A DNA stretch of 64,000 nucleotides, taken from NCBI GenBank assembly GCA_004000515.1, contig CP034537.1, positions 3,858,001-3,922,000 on the forward strand, given 5' to 3'. Position 1 is the stretch's first letter, and every line of letters begins with the position of its first letter. Shown here piece after piece: positions 57,226 through 64,000 of the stretch. The notes under the pieces are model-generated. The model had not been told where the DNA came from. It made no database searches and saw only the letters and a program-made list of their open reading frames with translations. The position numbers were made by a program, and so were the translations under genes. Origin of the DNA: Pseudomonas poae (lineage in GTDB: Bacteria > Pseudomonadota > Gammaproteobacteria > Pseudomonadales > Pseudomonadaceae).

Positions 57226-58103
57226 TAGGCCTGGAATGCGCCAACCTGTTCAGCACCTGGCGCGAGCAGGCGCGCTGGCTGCTCAGCCATCAAGTCGATC
57301 CCAGCCAAGTCAGTTGGGGCGAGGTGCAGGCCGCCGACCTGTTTGCCACGGATGAACCGATCCCCGAAGGGCTTGGGCCGTTTCAGACACGGGTGCCCAA
57401 GGCGCTGCTGGAATTGCTGGAGTCCGCCGCCTGTTACCACGGTGACCAGCGCTGGAGCCTGCTGTATGAAGTGTTGTGGCGCGTCAGCCATGGCGACCGC
57501 ACCGCGATGCTGGCGGGGGACAAGTTGGGCAGCGAGTTGCAGCGGCGCATCAAGCAAGTCAGCCGCGAAGCCCATCACCTGCACGCGTTTGTGCGGTTTA
57601 TCGCGCTGCCGGCCAAGGCGGGCCCCGAGTTGCCGGAATACGTGGCGTGGCACGAGCCGGCGCATGACATCTTGAAATCCGCCAGCCAACATTTTATCGG
57701 GCGCATGGGGCGCCACCGCTGGATGATCGCCACGCCCTTGGACGGGGTGTATTACGACGGCGAACAGTTGATCCACCAGCGCGAGTGCCCCGAGGCGTGG
57801 CGCCAGTTGGCGCAGAATGTCGAGGATCCCCACAGTGAAATGTGGTTGACCTACTACAGCCATATCTTCAACCCGGCACGGTTGAACCCCAAGGTGATGG
57901 AGGGGCATTTGCCTAGCCGTTTCTGGAAGAACCTGCCGGAGGGCAAGTTGATCCCGGGGCTGATCAGCGAGGCGCGGATGGGCAAGCAGAGGGATGGGCA
58001 GGCCAAATTGATTGGCAGCAAACCGGGCAAGAAAATTGCGAACCCGATCAATGTGGGAGCTGGCTTGCCTGCGATGGCGGTGGGTCAGTCAAATCAAGGC
58101 TGA
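57222..58103 (+). CDS. TIGR03915-type putative DNA repair protein with REPIN-encoded C-terminus
   Basis: 293 residues. Conserved body FQTRVPKALLELLESAACYH, WSLLYEVLWRVSHGDRTAML, HAFVRFIALP, HDILKSASQHFIGRMGRHRW, EMWLTYYSHIFNPARLNPKV. Partner of the radical SAM gene (ATGA overlap). In many relatives this domain is fused to a UdgX-like uracil-DNA-binding domain; here no such domain exists and the last 17 or so residues (NVGAGLPAMAVGQSNQG) are read from a REPIN. The ancestral stop or a fused domain may have been replaced when the REPIN arrived. Confidence 0.75.
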   Translation: MIGLECANLFSTWREQARWLLSHQVDPSQVSWGEVQAADLFATDEPIPEGLGPFQTRVPKALLELLESAACYHGDQRWSLLYEVLWRVSHGDRTAMLAGDKLGSELQRRIKQVSREAHHLHAFVRFIALPAKAGPELPEYVAWHEPAHDILKSASQHFIGRMGRHRWMIATPLDGVYYDGEQLIHQRECPEAWRQLAQNVEDPHSEMWLTYYSHIFNPARLNPKVMEGHLPSRFWKNLPEGKLIPGLISEARMGKQRDGQAKLIGSKPGKKIANPINVGAGLPAMAVGQSNQG

Positions 58104-58140
58104 CTGAGACATCGCCATCGCAGGCAAGCCAGCTCCCACA
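58052..58140. repeat. REPIN, ctggc family, overlapping the end of a gene
   Basis: TGTGGGAGCTGGCTTGCCTG and its reverse complement; the left REP lies inside the coding frame of the preceding gene, whose stop (58101-58103) is in the spacer. Confidence 0.85.
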
Positions 58141-58170
58141 GGGTTTTTTCGGTGTTTGGGGGAGCGGGTT

Positions 58171-58668
58171 TCAGGTCAGCTCGGTGGCGGTGTTTTTCAC
58201 CACGGCCAACTCCGGGTGCGCCACCAACTTATCAATGTGCAGTTCATCATTGTTCAACCAGGTCTCCGTCAGCACCCGGTAATGCTCCATGTCCCGGCAG
58301 CGCATGCGCAGGCTGTAGTCGAACGGCCCGCTGATGAGCTGGCACTCGAACACCTGCGGACAGTTTTTGACGCAAGCCTCGAAAGCCTTCTGCGCCGAGC
58401 GCCCGCTCTGATTGGATAAGGCCACCAAGACCAGCAAGGACAACCCCGGCGAGACCATCTGCACATCGATGATTGCGCCGTACCCACGGATCACCCCGCG
58501 TCGTTCCAGCTTGCGCACCCGTTCCAGGCAGGGCCTGGGCGTGAGGTGCACCAACGACGAAAGTTTCTCGTAGGTGATACGCCCCTGGTGCCGCAGCACG
58601 TCGATGATCGCTTCATCGATGCGGTCCAGCGCAGGGGAAGAATGGGGTCCGTTGGCCTTGGTATCCAT
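58171..58668 (-). CDS. Lrp/AsnC-family transcriptional regulator
   Basis: 165 residues: helix-turn-helix LDRIDEAIIDVLRHQGRITY, EKLSSLVHLTPRPCLERVRK, then the RAM ligand-binding domain (GLSLLVLVALSNQSGRSAQK, VFECQLISGPFDYSLRMRCR). Last gene of the importer operon, six bases from the ATPase gene. It is likely to sense ornithine, arginine or citrulline and to control the importer and the ctlX/cyclodeaminase genes; the palindrome at 61957-61971 is a candidate site. Confidence 0.8.
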   Translation of the reverse strand: MDTKANGPHSSPALDRIDEAIIDVLRHQGRITYEKLSSLVHLTPRPCLERVRKLERRGVIRGYGAIIDVQMVSPGLSLLVLVALSNQSGRSAQKAFEACVKNCPQVFECQLISGPFDYSLRMRCRDMEHYRVLTETWLNNDELHIDKLVAHPELAVVKNTATELT

Positions 58669-58673
58669 GGGTT

Positions 58674-59504
58674 TCACTTCAAACGATTGGAAAGAAATTG
58701 CTGCAAGCGCTCGCTGTTGGGGTGGTCGAGGATCTTGGCGTCGCCTTGTTCCTCGACCCGGCCCTGGTGCAAGAACAGCACTTGGCTGGACACCTGGCGG
58801 GCAAAGCCCATCTCGTGGGTGACCATCAGCATGGTACGACCTTCCTCGGCCAACGTCTGTATGACTTTGAGGACTTCTCCTACAAGTTCCGGGTCGAGCG
58901 CTGAGGTGGGTTCGTCGAACAGGATGATCTCCGGCTCCATGGCCAACGCGCGGGCAATCGCCACGCGTTGCTGCTGGCCACCCGACAAGAAGGCTGGGTA
59001 CTGATCGGCCACGCGGCCCGGCAGGCCGACCTTGTCCAGGTACATCCGCGCGCGTTTTTCCGCCTCGGCAGCGCTGACGCCCAGCACCCGGCGCGGGGCC
59101 ATGGTGATGTTTTCCAGCACGGTCATGTGGCTCCACAGGTTGAAGTGCTGGAACACCATGGCCAGGCGCGTGCGCAGGTTCTGCAGTTGGTCCTGGTGCG
59201 GTGCGCGGGTGCCGGCGCGGCCTTGCTGCATTTCGATGCTGATGCCGTCCAGGGTGATGACCCCGGCGTCGGGTTGTTCAAGGAAATTGATGCAGCGCAG
59301 CATCGTACTTTTGCCGGAGCCGCTGGCGCCGATCAGGCTGATCACATCGCCATTGCGTGCATTGACGGACACACCCTTGAGTACTTCGTGTTCGCCGTAG
59401 CGTTTGTGGATGCCTTCGACTTGCAGCTTGATGGCCGCGGTCGCGGTGTTGGCAACGGGGACATCAGCGGGATAAGCGGCCAGGGCCTGCGCGGACTGAT
59501 TCAT
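58674..59504 (-). CDS. Basic amino acid ABC importer ATPase (HisP/OccP-like)
   Basis: 276 residues: Walker [30 protein letters not shown], signature [18 protein letters not shown], Walker [21 protein letters not shown], switch LMVTHEMGFAR. This is the polar amino acid uptake family (arginine/ornithine/histidine/opine). An N-terminal extension of about 27 residues precedes the domain. Encoded three bases after the HisM-like permease. Confidence 0.85.
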   Translation of the reverse strand: MNQSAQALAAYPADVPVANTATAAIKLQVEGIHKRYGEHEVLKGVSVNARNGDVISLIGASGSGKSTMLRCINFLEQPDAGVITLDGISIEMQQGRAGTRAPHQDQLQNLRTRLAMVFQHFNLWSHMTVLENITMAPRRVLGVSAAEAEKRARMYLDKVGLPGRVADQYPAFLSGGQQQRVAIARALAMEPEIILFDEPTSALDPELVGEVLKVIQTLAEEGRTMLMVTHEMGFARQVSSQVLFLHQGRVEEQGDAKILDHPNSERLQQFLSNRLK

Positions 59505-59507
59505 GGG

Positions 59508-60221
59508 TTAGCCTCGGGTAGGAACAAGAAAACGCATCCAGCGACGTTCGGCCAGTCGGAACAGGCCCACCAGTGCAAAGGACAGCAGCATGTAGAGCAA
59601 CGCGGCGATACCGAAGGCCTGGAATGTCAGGAACGTCTCGGCGTTGGCATCGCGGGCCACCTTGAGGATGTCGGCGACGGTGGCGGTAAACGCCAGCGAG
59701 GTGGCGTGCAGCATCAGGATCATTTCATTGCTGTAGGCCGGCAATGCACGGCGCAAGGCCGCCGGTACCACTACAAACAGGTTCAAACGCCAGCCGTGCA
59801 GGCCGTAGGCGCGCGCCGCTTCGATCTCGCCATGGGGAATATTGCGGATCGCCCCGGCGAAGATTTCCACGGTGTACGCGCAGGTGTTCAGCACAAAGGC
59901 CAGCAGGGTGCAGTTCAGCGCATTGCGGAAAAACTGATTGAGCAGCGCGTTGTCCTGCACCACTTCCAGGCTGTACAGCCCGGTGTAGCAAATCAGCAAT
60001 TGGATATACAGCGGCGTGCCGCGAAACAGGTAGGTGTAGACCTCCACTGGCCAGCGCAACCAGAAGTGCTCTGACACGCGGGCCAGTGCCAGCGGAATCG
60101 ACAGCACAAAGCCGAGCACCACCGAGATAATGAACAGCCACAATGTCATGGCCACGCCGGACAAGCCCGCGCCATCGCTGAACAAGTAGGCCAGGCCGTA
60201 TTGCTGGAACAGTTCGATCAT
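59508..60221 (-). CDS. Basic amino acid ABC importer permease (HisM-like)
   Basis: 237 residues with five or so hydrophobic helices and the EAA loop IEAARAYGLHGWRLNLFVVV. LFRGTPLYIQLLICYTGLYS is typical of the His/Glu/Gln/Arg transporter family. Overlaps the other permease by four bases; the two form the heterodimeric channel. Confidence 0.85.
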   Translation of the reverse strand: MIELFQQYGLAYLFSDGAGLSGVAMTLWLFIISVVLGFVLSIPLALARVSEHFWLRWPVEVYTYLFRGTPLYIQLLICYTGLYSLEVVQDNALLNQFFRNALNCTLLAFVLNTCAYTVEIFAGAIRNIPHGEIEAARAYGLHGWRLNLFVVVPAALRRALPAYSNEMILMLHATSLAFTATVADILKVARDANAETFLTFQAFGIAALLYMLLSFALVGLFRLAERRWMRFLVPTRG

Positions 60222-60919
60222 CGCGCCATCCCCTTGATGCCGAGGTTGTAGCGCCGTTCGAGGCGCTTGAAGATGCGGTTGGAGAGGGTGGTGATCACCA
60301 GATAGACCAAGCCCGCGATGATCAGGAAATACAGCGGCTCGTTGGTGGTCTTGCCGGCGTTCTGCGCGGCCTTGACCAGGTCCGACAAGCCGATGATCGA
60401 CACCAGCGCGGTGGACTTGAGCAGCACCAGCCAGTTATTGCCCAACCCCGGCAGGGCAAAGCGCATCAGTTGCGGGAACAGCACCAGGTGAAACCGCTGC
60501 CAGCGGCTAAGGCCGTAGGCGGTGGCGGCTTCCAGTTGGCCGACGGGCACGCTGAGGATCGCACCACGAAAGTTTTCGGTGAAATACGCGCCGTAGATAA
60601 AGCCCAGGGTGACCACCCCGGCGGTGAAGGGATCGATTTCAAAGTAGTCCCAGCCAAACACTTCGCTGAGGTCGTTGAGCCACAGTTGCAGGCTGTAGAA
60701 GATCAACAGGATCAGCACCAGGTCTGGCACGCTGCGGATCAGCGTGGTGTACAGCGTGGCCGGCACTCGCAGCCATTTGGCGCTGGAAAGCTTGGCACCG
60801 GCGGCGATCAGGCCCAGGGCGAGGCTCAGGGCCAGGGCGAGGAACGACAGCTTGAGTGTCATCCACGCGCCTTGGGCGAGCATCGGGCCGTAGCCTTGCA
60901 GGTTGAGAAGTTCGTTCAT
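60218..60919 (-). CDS. Basic amino acid ABC importer permease (HisQ-like)
   Basis: 233 residues: TLYTTLIRSVPDLVLILLIF, EAA loop LEAATAYGLSRWQRFHLVLF. Start at 60919 gives MNELLNLQGYGPMLAQGAWM; a longer reading would run through the REPIN just upstream and is rejected. Confidence 0.85.
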   Translation of the reverse strand: MNELLNLQGYGPMLAQGAWMTLKLSFLALALSLALGLIAAGAKLSSAKWLRVPATLYTTLIRSVPDLVLILLIFYSLQLWLNDLSEVFGWDYFEIDPFTAGVVTLGFIYGAYFTENFRGAILSVPVGQLEAATAYGLSRWQRFHLVLFPQLMRFALPGLGNNWLVLLKSTALVSIIGLSDLVKAAQNAGKTTNEPLYFLIIAGLVYLVITTLSNRIFKRLERRYNLGIKGMAR

Positions 60920-60948
60920 GGGGAAGATCTCGAAGGAACGCACAGATT

Positions 60949-61043
60949 TCCTGTGGGAGCTGGCTTGCCTGCGATAGCAATGGGTCAGTTTGCACATCAC
61001 TGACTGATAGATCGCTATCGCAGGCAGGCCAGCTCCCACAGGA
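60949..61043. repeat. REPIN, ctggc family, between binding-protein and permease genes
   Basis: TCCTGTGGGAGCTGGC at the left and GCCAGCTCCCACAGGA at the right, lying in the 134-bp gap inside the importer operon. The position equals that of the classic REP between hisJ and hisQ in enteric bacteria, where it stabilises the upstream mRNA. Confidence 0.85.
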
Positions 61044-61053
61044 GGGCAAGGTG

Positions 61054-61832
61054 TTACTCGTTGTAGATGTCCTGATCGCCGAAGTACTTCTTCTGGATCT
61101 CGGCATACGTACCGTCAGCCTGCACGGCAGCGATGCCCTTGTTGATCAGCGCCCGCAGTTCCTGATCGTTCTTGCGCAAGCCCATGGCGATGTCCAACGG
61201 CAGGGTTGGGTCCTTGAAGGCCGGGCCGGTCTTGAAGTCGGCGCCTTCGGGCTTGGACAGGAAATTGAGCTGGGCTTCGAGCTTGTCGGTCAGGGTCGCG
61301 TCAAGACGGCCGTTCTGCAGGTCGGCGTAGTTCTGGTCCTGGGACTGGTACGCCTTGATCTGCGCGCCGAGCTTGGCCAGGTGCGCACGGGCATAGGCCT
61401 CTTGCAACGAACCTTGCAGCACGCCGACTTGCTTGCCCTTGAGGGATTCGGGGTGTCGCCGAAGTCGGCGCTCTTGCGGGTAATCACCGAGGTCGGGCTC
61501 AAGAACAAGCGGTCGGTGAAGTCGATGATTTTTTCGCGGGCCGGGGTCACGGCCATGGACGACATGATGGCGTCGAACTTGCGCGCGCGCAGGGCCGGGA
61601 TCATCCCGTCGAATTCGTTGTGCACCCAAGTGCATTTGACTTCGAGCTTGGCGCAGATGGCGTTGCCCAGTTCGATATCAAATCCTTGCAGGCTGCCATC
61701 GGCGGCGACGGACTCAAAGGGTGGGTATTCGGGGAATACGCCGAAGCGGATTTCTTTCCATTCTTGGGCGTGGACGGCGGTGGCGCACAGTGGCAATAGC
61801 AACGCAGCGAAGAGCGATCGCAATGGAGTCAT
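61054..61832 (-). CDS. Basic amino acid ABC importer binding protein (frame broken near 61452)
   Basis: About 259 residues after restoring one C (FGDTPESLKGKQVGVLQGSL). Signal peptide ends ...LLPLCATAVHA. SBP family 3 pattern: EIRFGVFPEYPPFESVAADG, LQGFDIELGNAICAKLEVKC, WVHNEFDGMIPALRARKFDA, ITRK and GTYAEIQKKYFGDQDIYNE. Related to the lysine/arginine/ornithine-binding proteins. Context suggests citrulline, ornithine or arginine as ligand. Confidence 0.85.
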
Positions 61833-61956
61833 GGTGTGGTCCCTATATTTTGTAATTGATGTCAGGGCAGTAAAAACGTTGAAACAATTCGTTCTTGTTG
61901 GGGGGAGAGAATGCTTCATGGTGGTGCGTTTTTTGTGTCGTTTACCCCTCGCCTAA

Positions 61957-61971
61957 AGCGCAAATTGCGCT
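61957..61971. promoter_or_regulatory. 15-bp palindrome, candidate Lrp-family operator
   Basis: AGCGCAAATTGCGCT is a perfect 7+1+7 palindrome with an AT centre, the geometry of Lrp/AsnC sites. It lies about 125 bp upstream of the binding-protein gene and the same operon encodes an Lrp-family regulator. Confidence 0.5.
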
Positions 61972-62040
61972 GTTAAAACGGGCAATGCAGCGGAATCGGC
62001 TGCAGCACCCGCTGAATCGGCTTTTCATCCCAGGGGATCT

Positions 62041-62069
62041 GGCCTGCCCGTGGCGCAAAGCGGCAGGCC
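62041..62069 (-). terminator. Stem-loop after ornithine cyclodeaminase gene
   Basis: GGCCTGCC and GGCAGGCC form a perfect 8-bp stem with a 13-base loop, ten bases past the stop codon. No T-run follows, so intrinsic termination is uncertain. Confidence 0.4.
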
Positions 62070-62078
62070 AGAGCGTTC

Positions 62079-63124
62079 TCAGGCGCGCTTTTTCTGCTGT
62101 GCCACCGGCTGTTGGGCCAGGCGCGCGAACAGGTCTTTGGGGTCGTCCAGGTCCGGGACCAGCTCCAGCGTGCTGCCCACGTCCAGCGCCTTGGCAACGT
62201 CCAGCACGTAGCGCAGGGCCGAGTAGTCTTCGATGGCGAAGCCCACCGAGTCGAACAGGGTGATTTGGCGGGCGTTTTCGCGGCCAGGCTGTTGGCCGTT
62301 GATCACTTGCCACAACTCGGTCACTGGCGAGTCTTCCGGCATGTGCTGGATTTCACCTTCAATACGGCTTTGTGGTTCGTACTCGACGATCACCCGGGCG
62401 CGCTCGACGATGCGTCGGTCCAGCTCGGTCTTGCCCGGGCAGTCGCCGCCGACGGCGTTGAGGTGCATGCCGGGTTCGATCATCTCGTCGGTCAAGATGG
62501 TCGCGTAGGCCTTGTCGGCGGTGACGGTGGTGACGATGTCCGCACCTTTCACCGCTTCGGCCACGCTGCCGGCCAGGATCACCTCTATCGCCGGGAACGC
62601 CTTGAGGTTGGCCGCCAATTTGGCGGTGGCCTTGGCGTCGATGTCGAACAGGCGGATTTCATTGATGCCGAGCATGGCGTGGAAGGCCAGCGCCTGGAAC
62701 TCACTCTGCGAGCCGTTGCCGATCAGCGCCATGCTGCGGCTGTTGTCGCGGGCCAGGTAGCGTGCCACCAGGGCTGAGGTGGCGGCAGTGCGGATCGCAG
62801 TGGTCAGGGTCATTTCTGCCAGCAGCACCGGCTTGCCAGTGTCCACATCGCCCAATGCACCGAAGGCCATCACGGTGAGCATGCCGGCCAGGGTGTTTTT
62901 CGGGTGGCCGTTGACGTACTTGAAGGCGTACAGCGAGGCGTCCGACACCGGCATCAACTCGATCACGCCATCCGGCGAATGGTTGGCCAGGCGGGCGCAT
63001 TTTTCGAAGTCCTGCCAGCGCAGGTAGTCGGCGCGGATGTACTCGGCCATCTCGGTGATGCAGGTTTGCAGGCCTTTTGCGAGACCAGGTAGCTGAGGTC
63101 GTTGACGTCGATATAGCGGGTCAT
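62079..63124 (-). CDS. Ornithine cyclodeaminase (frame broken near 63075)
   Basis: About 348 residues after restoring one G near 63073 (SYLVSQKGLQTCITEMAEYI); Pseudomonas ornithine cyclodeaminase is about 350. NAD-binding motif MALIGNGSQSEFQA near residue 137, active-site region VLLAEMTLTTAIRTAATSAL, and LNAVGGDCPGKTELD. Converts L-ornithine to L-proline and ammonia. Eleven bases downstream of ctlX on the same strand, so citrulline-derived ornithine can be passed on to proline. ArcB-type (catabolic) naming is used in Agrobacterium; not to be confused with ornithine carbamoyltransferase. Confidence 0.85.
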
Positions 63125-63135
63125 GGCAAGACTCC

Positions 63136-64000
63136 TTATTGAAAGGTGGGACGGGCGGGCAGATGAACTTCTGCCAGCATGCAGCGGGCGCTGCCGCCGC
63201 CGATGCGTTCGATGTTGTCGATGTTCACCACCACCGGCCGGGTGTGGCGTTCCACATGTTGGCGCTGCGCGGGTTGCAGGGCGTTCCAGGCGCTGGCAGA
63301 CATCACCAGCAGCGGCTGGCCGTCACGGTCGTGGACTTCGAGCATGTTGCCGGCGAAGGCTTCAAGCTGGTCGAAGTCGAGGCCGAGGATGTCCTTGCCG
63401 GTGTCACGCAGCGAGCGTTCAAGGGTGCGGCGTTCGCCTTCGTCGGGCAGGGCTTGCAGGCATACCACCGAGAGGTCGCGGCCGACGCTCATCATCACGT
63501 TGCTGTGGTAGATCGGCGCGTGGTGGCGGTCGACGGCGTGGAACACGCAGAGCTGGTAGTCGAGGCGTTCGGCGAACTGGCGCAGGGCGTCGTGGTGGGT
63601 GCGCCCGGAGTGGCAGGCGTAGCTGATGCGGTGCTGGCGGTCGAGCACCATGCTGCCGGTGCCTTCGAGGAAGATGTTCTGTTGTTCGAGGTGGCTCAGG
63701 TCAATGGTGCTGTTGATCGAAAAGCGTTGCTCCAGTACTTGCAGCACGCCCTTGTTGCGTTCCAATCGTCGGTTCTGGCCTTCCATCGGGTACAGCACCA
63801 GGCTGCCATCGGCGTGGCTGCTCCACCAATTGTTGGGGAAGATCGAGTCGGGGGTGTGGGGCGCCGGGGTGTCCTGCACCACCAGCACCTCCACGCCGTG
63901 CTGGCGCAAGGTATCGACATAACCGTCGAACTCTTCCAGCGCTTTCTGCTGCGCGCCGAGTGGGTCGAGGGGCTGGCGTTGGAAGCGGTTGTTGATCGCG
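63136..64000 (-). CDS. ctlX: CtlX-like citrulline hydrolase, N-terminus beyond window
   Basis: Guanidino-group-modifying superfamily (arginine deiminase/DDAH-like). 288 residues are visible and the frame runs off the right edge. Motifs: SIFPNNWWSSHADG, EGTGSMVLDRQHRISYACHS, catalytic His in IYHSNVMMSVG and Cys in GGSARCMLAEVHLP near the C-terminus. The pairing with ornithine cyclodeaminase matches the citrulline-utilisation hydrolase CtlX, which releases ornithine, ammonia and CO2. DDAH or arginine-deiminase activity is the main alternative. Confidence 0.8.
   Translation of the reverse strand, partial: AINNRFQRQPLDPLGAQQKALEEFDGYVDTLRQHGVEVLVVQDTPAPHTPDSIFPNNWWSSHADGSLVLYPMEGQNRRLERNKGVLQVLEQRFSINSTIDLSHLEQQNIFLEGTGSMVLDRQHRISYACHSGRTHHDALRQFAERLDYQLCVFHAVDRHHAPIYHSNVMMSVGRDLSVVCLQALPDEGERRTLERSLRDTGKDILGLDFDQLEAFAGNMLEVHDRDGQPLLVMSASAWNALQPAQRQHVERHTRPVVVNIDNIERIGGGSARCMLAEVHLPARPTFQ

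Noticed and set aside
60218..61039. Longer HisQ-like permease starting upstream at 61039
   Set aside because: The extra 40 residues are translated REPIN sequence; the ATG at 60919 gives the normal family N-terminus.
26318..61043. Repeated 30-90-bp palindromic units resembling a dispersed CRISPR-like array
   Set aside because: Units are isolated, kilobases apart, each an inverted REP pair with unrelated spacers; no regular array or cas genes. They are REPINs.
3374..63124. Programmed ribosomal frameshifting as the explanation for the split genes
   Set aside because: Breaks occur in many unrelated families, in runs of any base, in both directions, and without slippery heptamers plus pseudoknots. 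Sequencing indels explain them better.

Overview
The window is Pseudomonas DNA, most likely from the P. fluorescens group. The evidence is the high GC, the many short palindromic REP/REPIN elements built on TGTGGGAGC...GCTCCCACA, a REP-associated tyrosine transposase end at the left edge, and a pyoverdine locus (opmQ-pvdT-pvdR / fpvI-pvdA). No rRNA, tRNA, CRISPR array, prophage or conventional insertion sequence was recognised.

Layout. 0-0.24 kb: end of a RayT gene and its own REPIN. 0.24-13.5 kb: a catabolic island that looks built for aromatic or other monoamines: FeaB-like phenylacetaldehyde dehydrogenase, a porin, an APC permease, a DUF3156 protein, a FeaR-like AraC activator, two short-chain dehydrogenases, MoaF, a cupin, a FAD amine oxidase, an HpaR-like MarR repressor, an ACS-type MFS transporter and a LuxR-type regulator. 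Three copies of one regulatory motif (CCTGGC[GA]-N7-TCAA[AG] read toward the genes) lie before the dehydrogenase, the porin/permease pair and the oxidase. 14-15.7 kb: three overlapping lipoprotein genes of unknown function. 15.8-26.8 kb: a sulfur-scavenging-like operon (five luciferase-like flavin monooxygenases, an exported SurE-type nucleotidase, a TonB receptor) and a P1 peptidase, bracketed by two inverted copies of a repeat of about 400 bp. 26.8-33.4 kb: a TTC38-like TPR protein and a complete oligopeptide-type ABC importer. 33.5-35.5 kb: an alpha/beta hydrolase and an orphan sugar-type ABC ATPase. 35.5-39.5 kb: lipid A/LPS modification genes (ArnT, a second GT39-type transferase, an Ais-like phosphatase). 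39.8-44 kb: an AttEFGH-like ABC system with a CrtC/AttH lipoprotein. 44-49 kb: an SMP-30-like protein, a fatty acid hydroxylase, LysR, a lipoprotein and an exported hydrolase. 49.2-55.9 kb: pyoverdine efflux and biosynthesis with two PvdS-type promoters. 56-58.1 kb: a radical SAM / TIGR03915 DNA-repair-like pair. 58.2-64 kb: an Lrp regulator, a basic amino acid ABC importer, ornithine cyclodeaminase and CtlX, a citrulline-to-proline route.

Data quality. About 26 genes are broken by roughly 40 single-base frame breaks. At most of those inspected, adding or removing one base in a short mononucleotide run restores a full-length family member. These are read here as sequencing or assembly indels, so such genes are annotated as one CDS with the break position stated. 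Lengths quoted for them are after restoring the frame.
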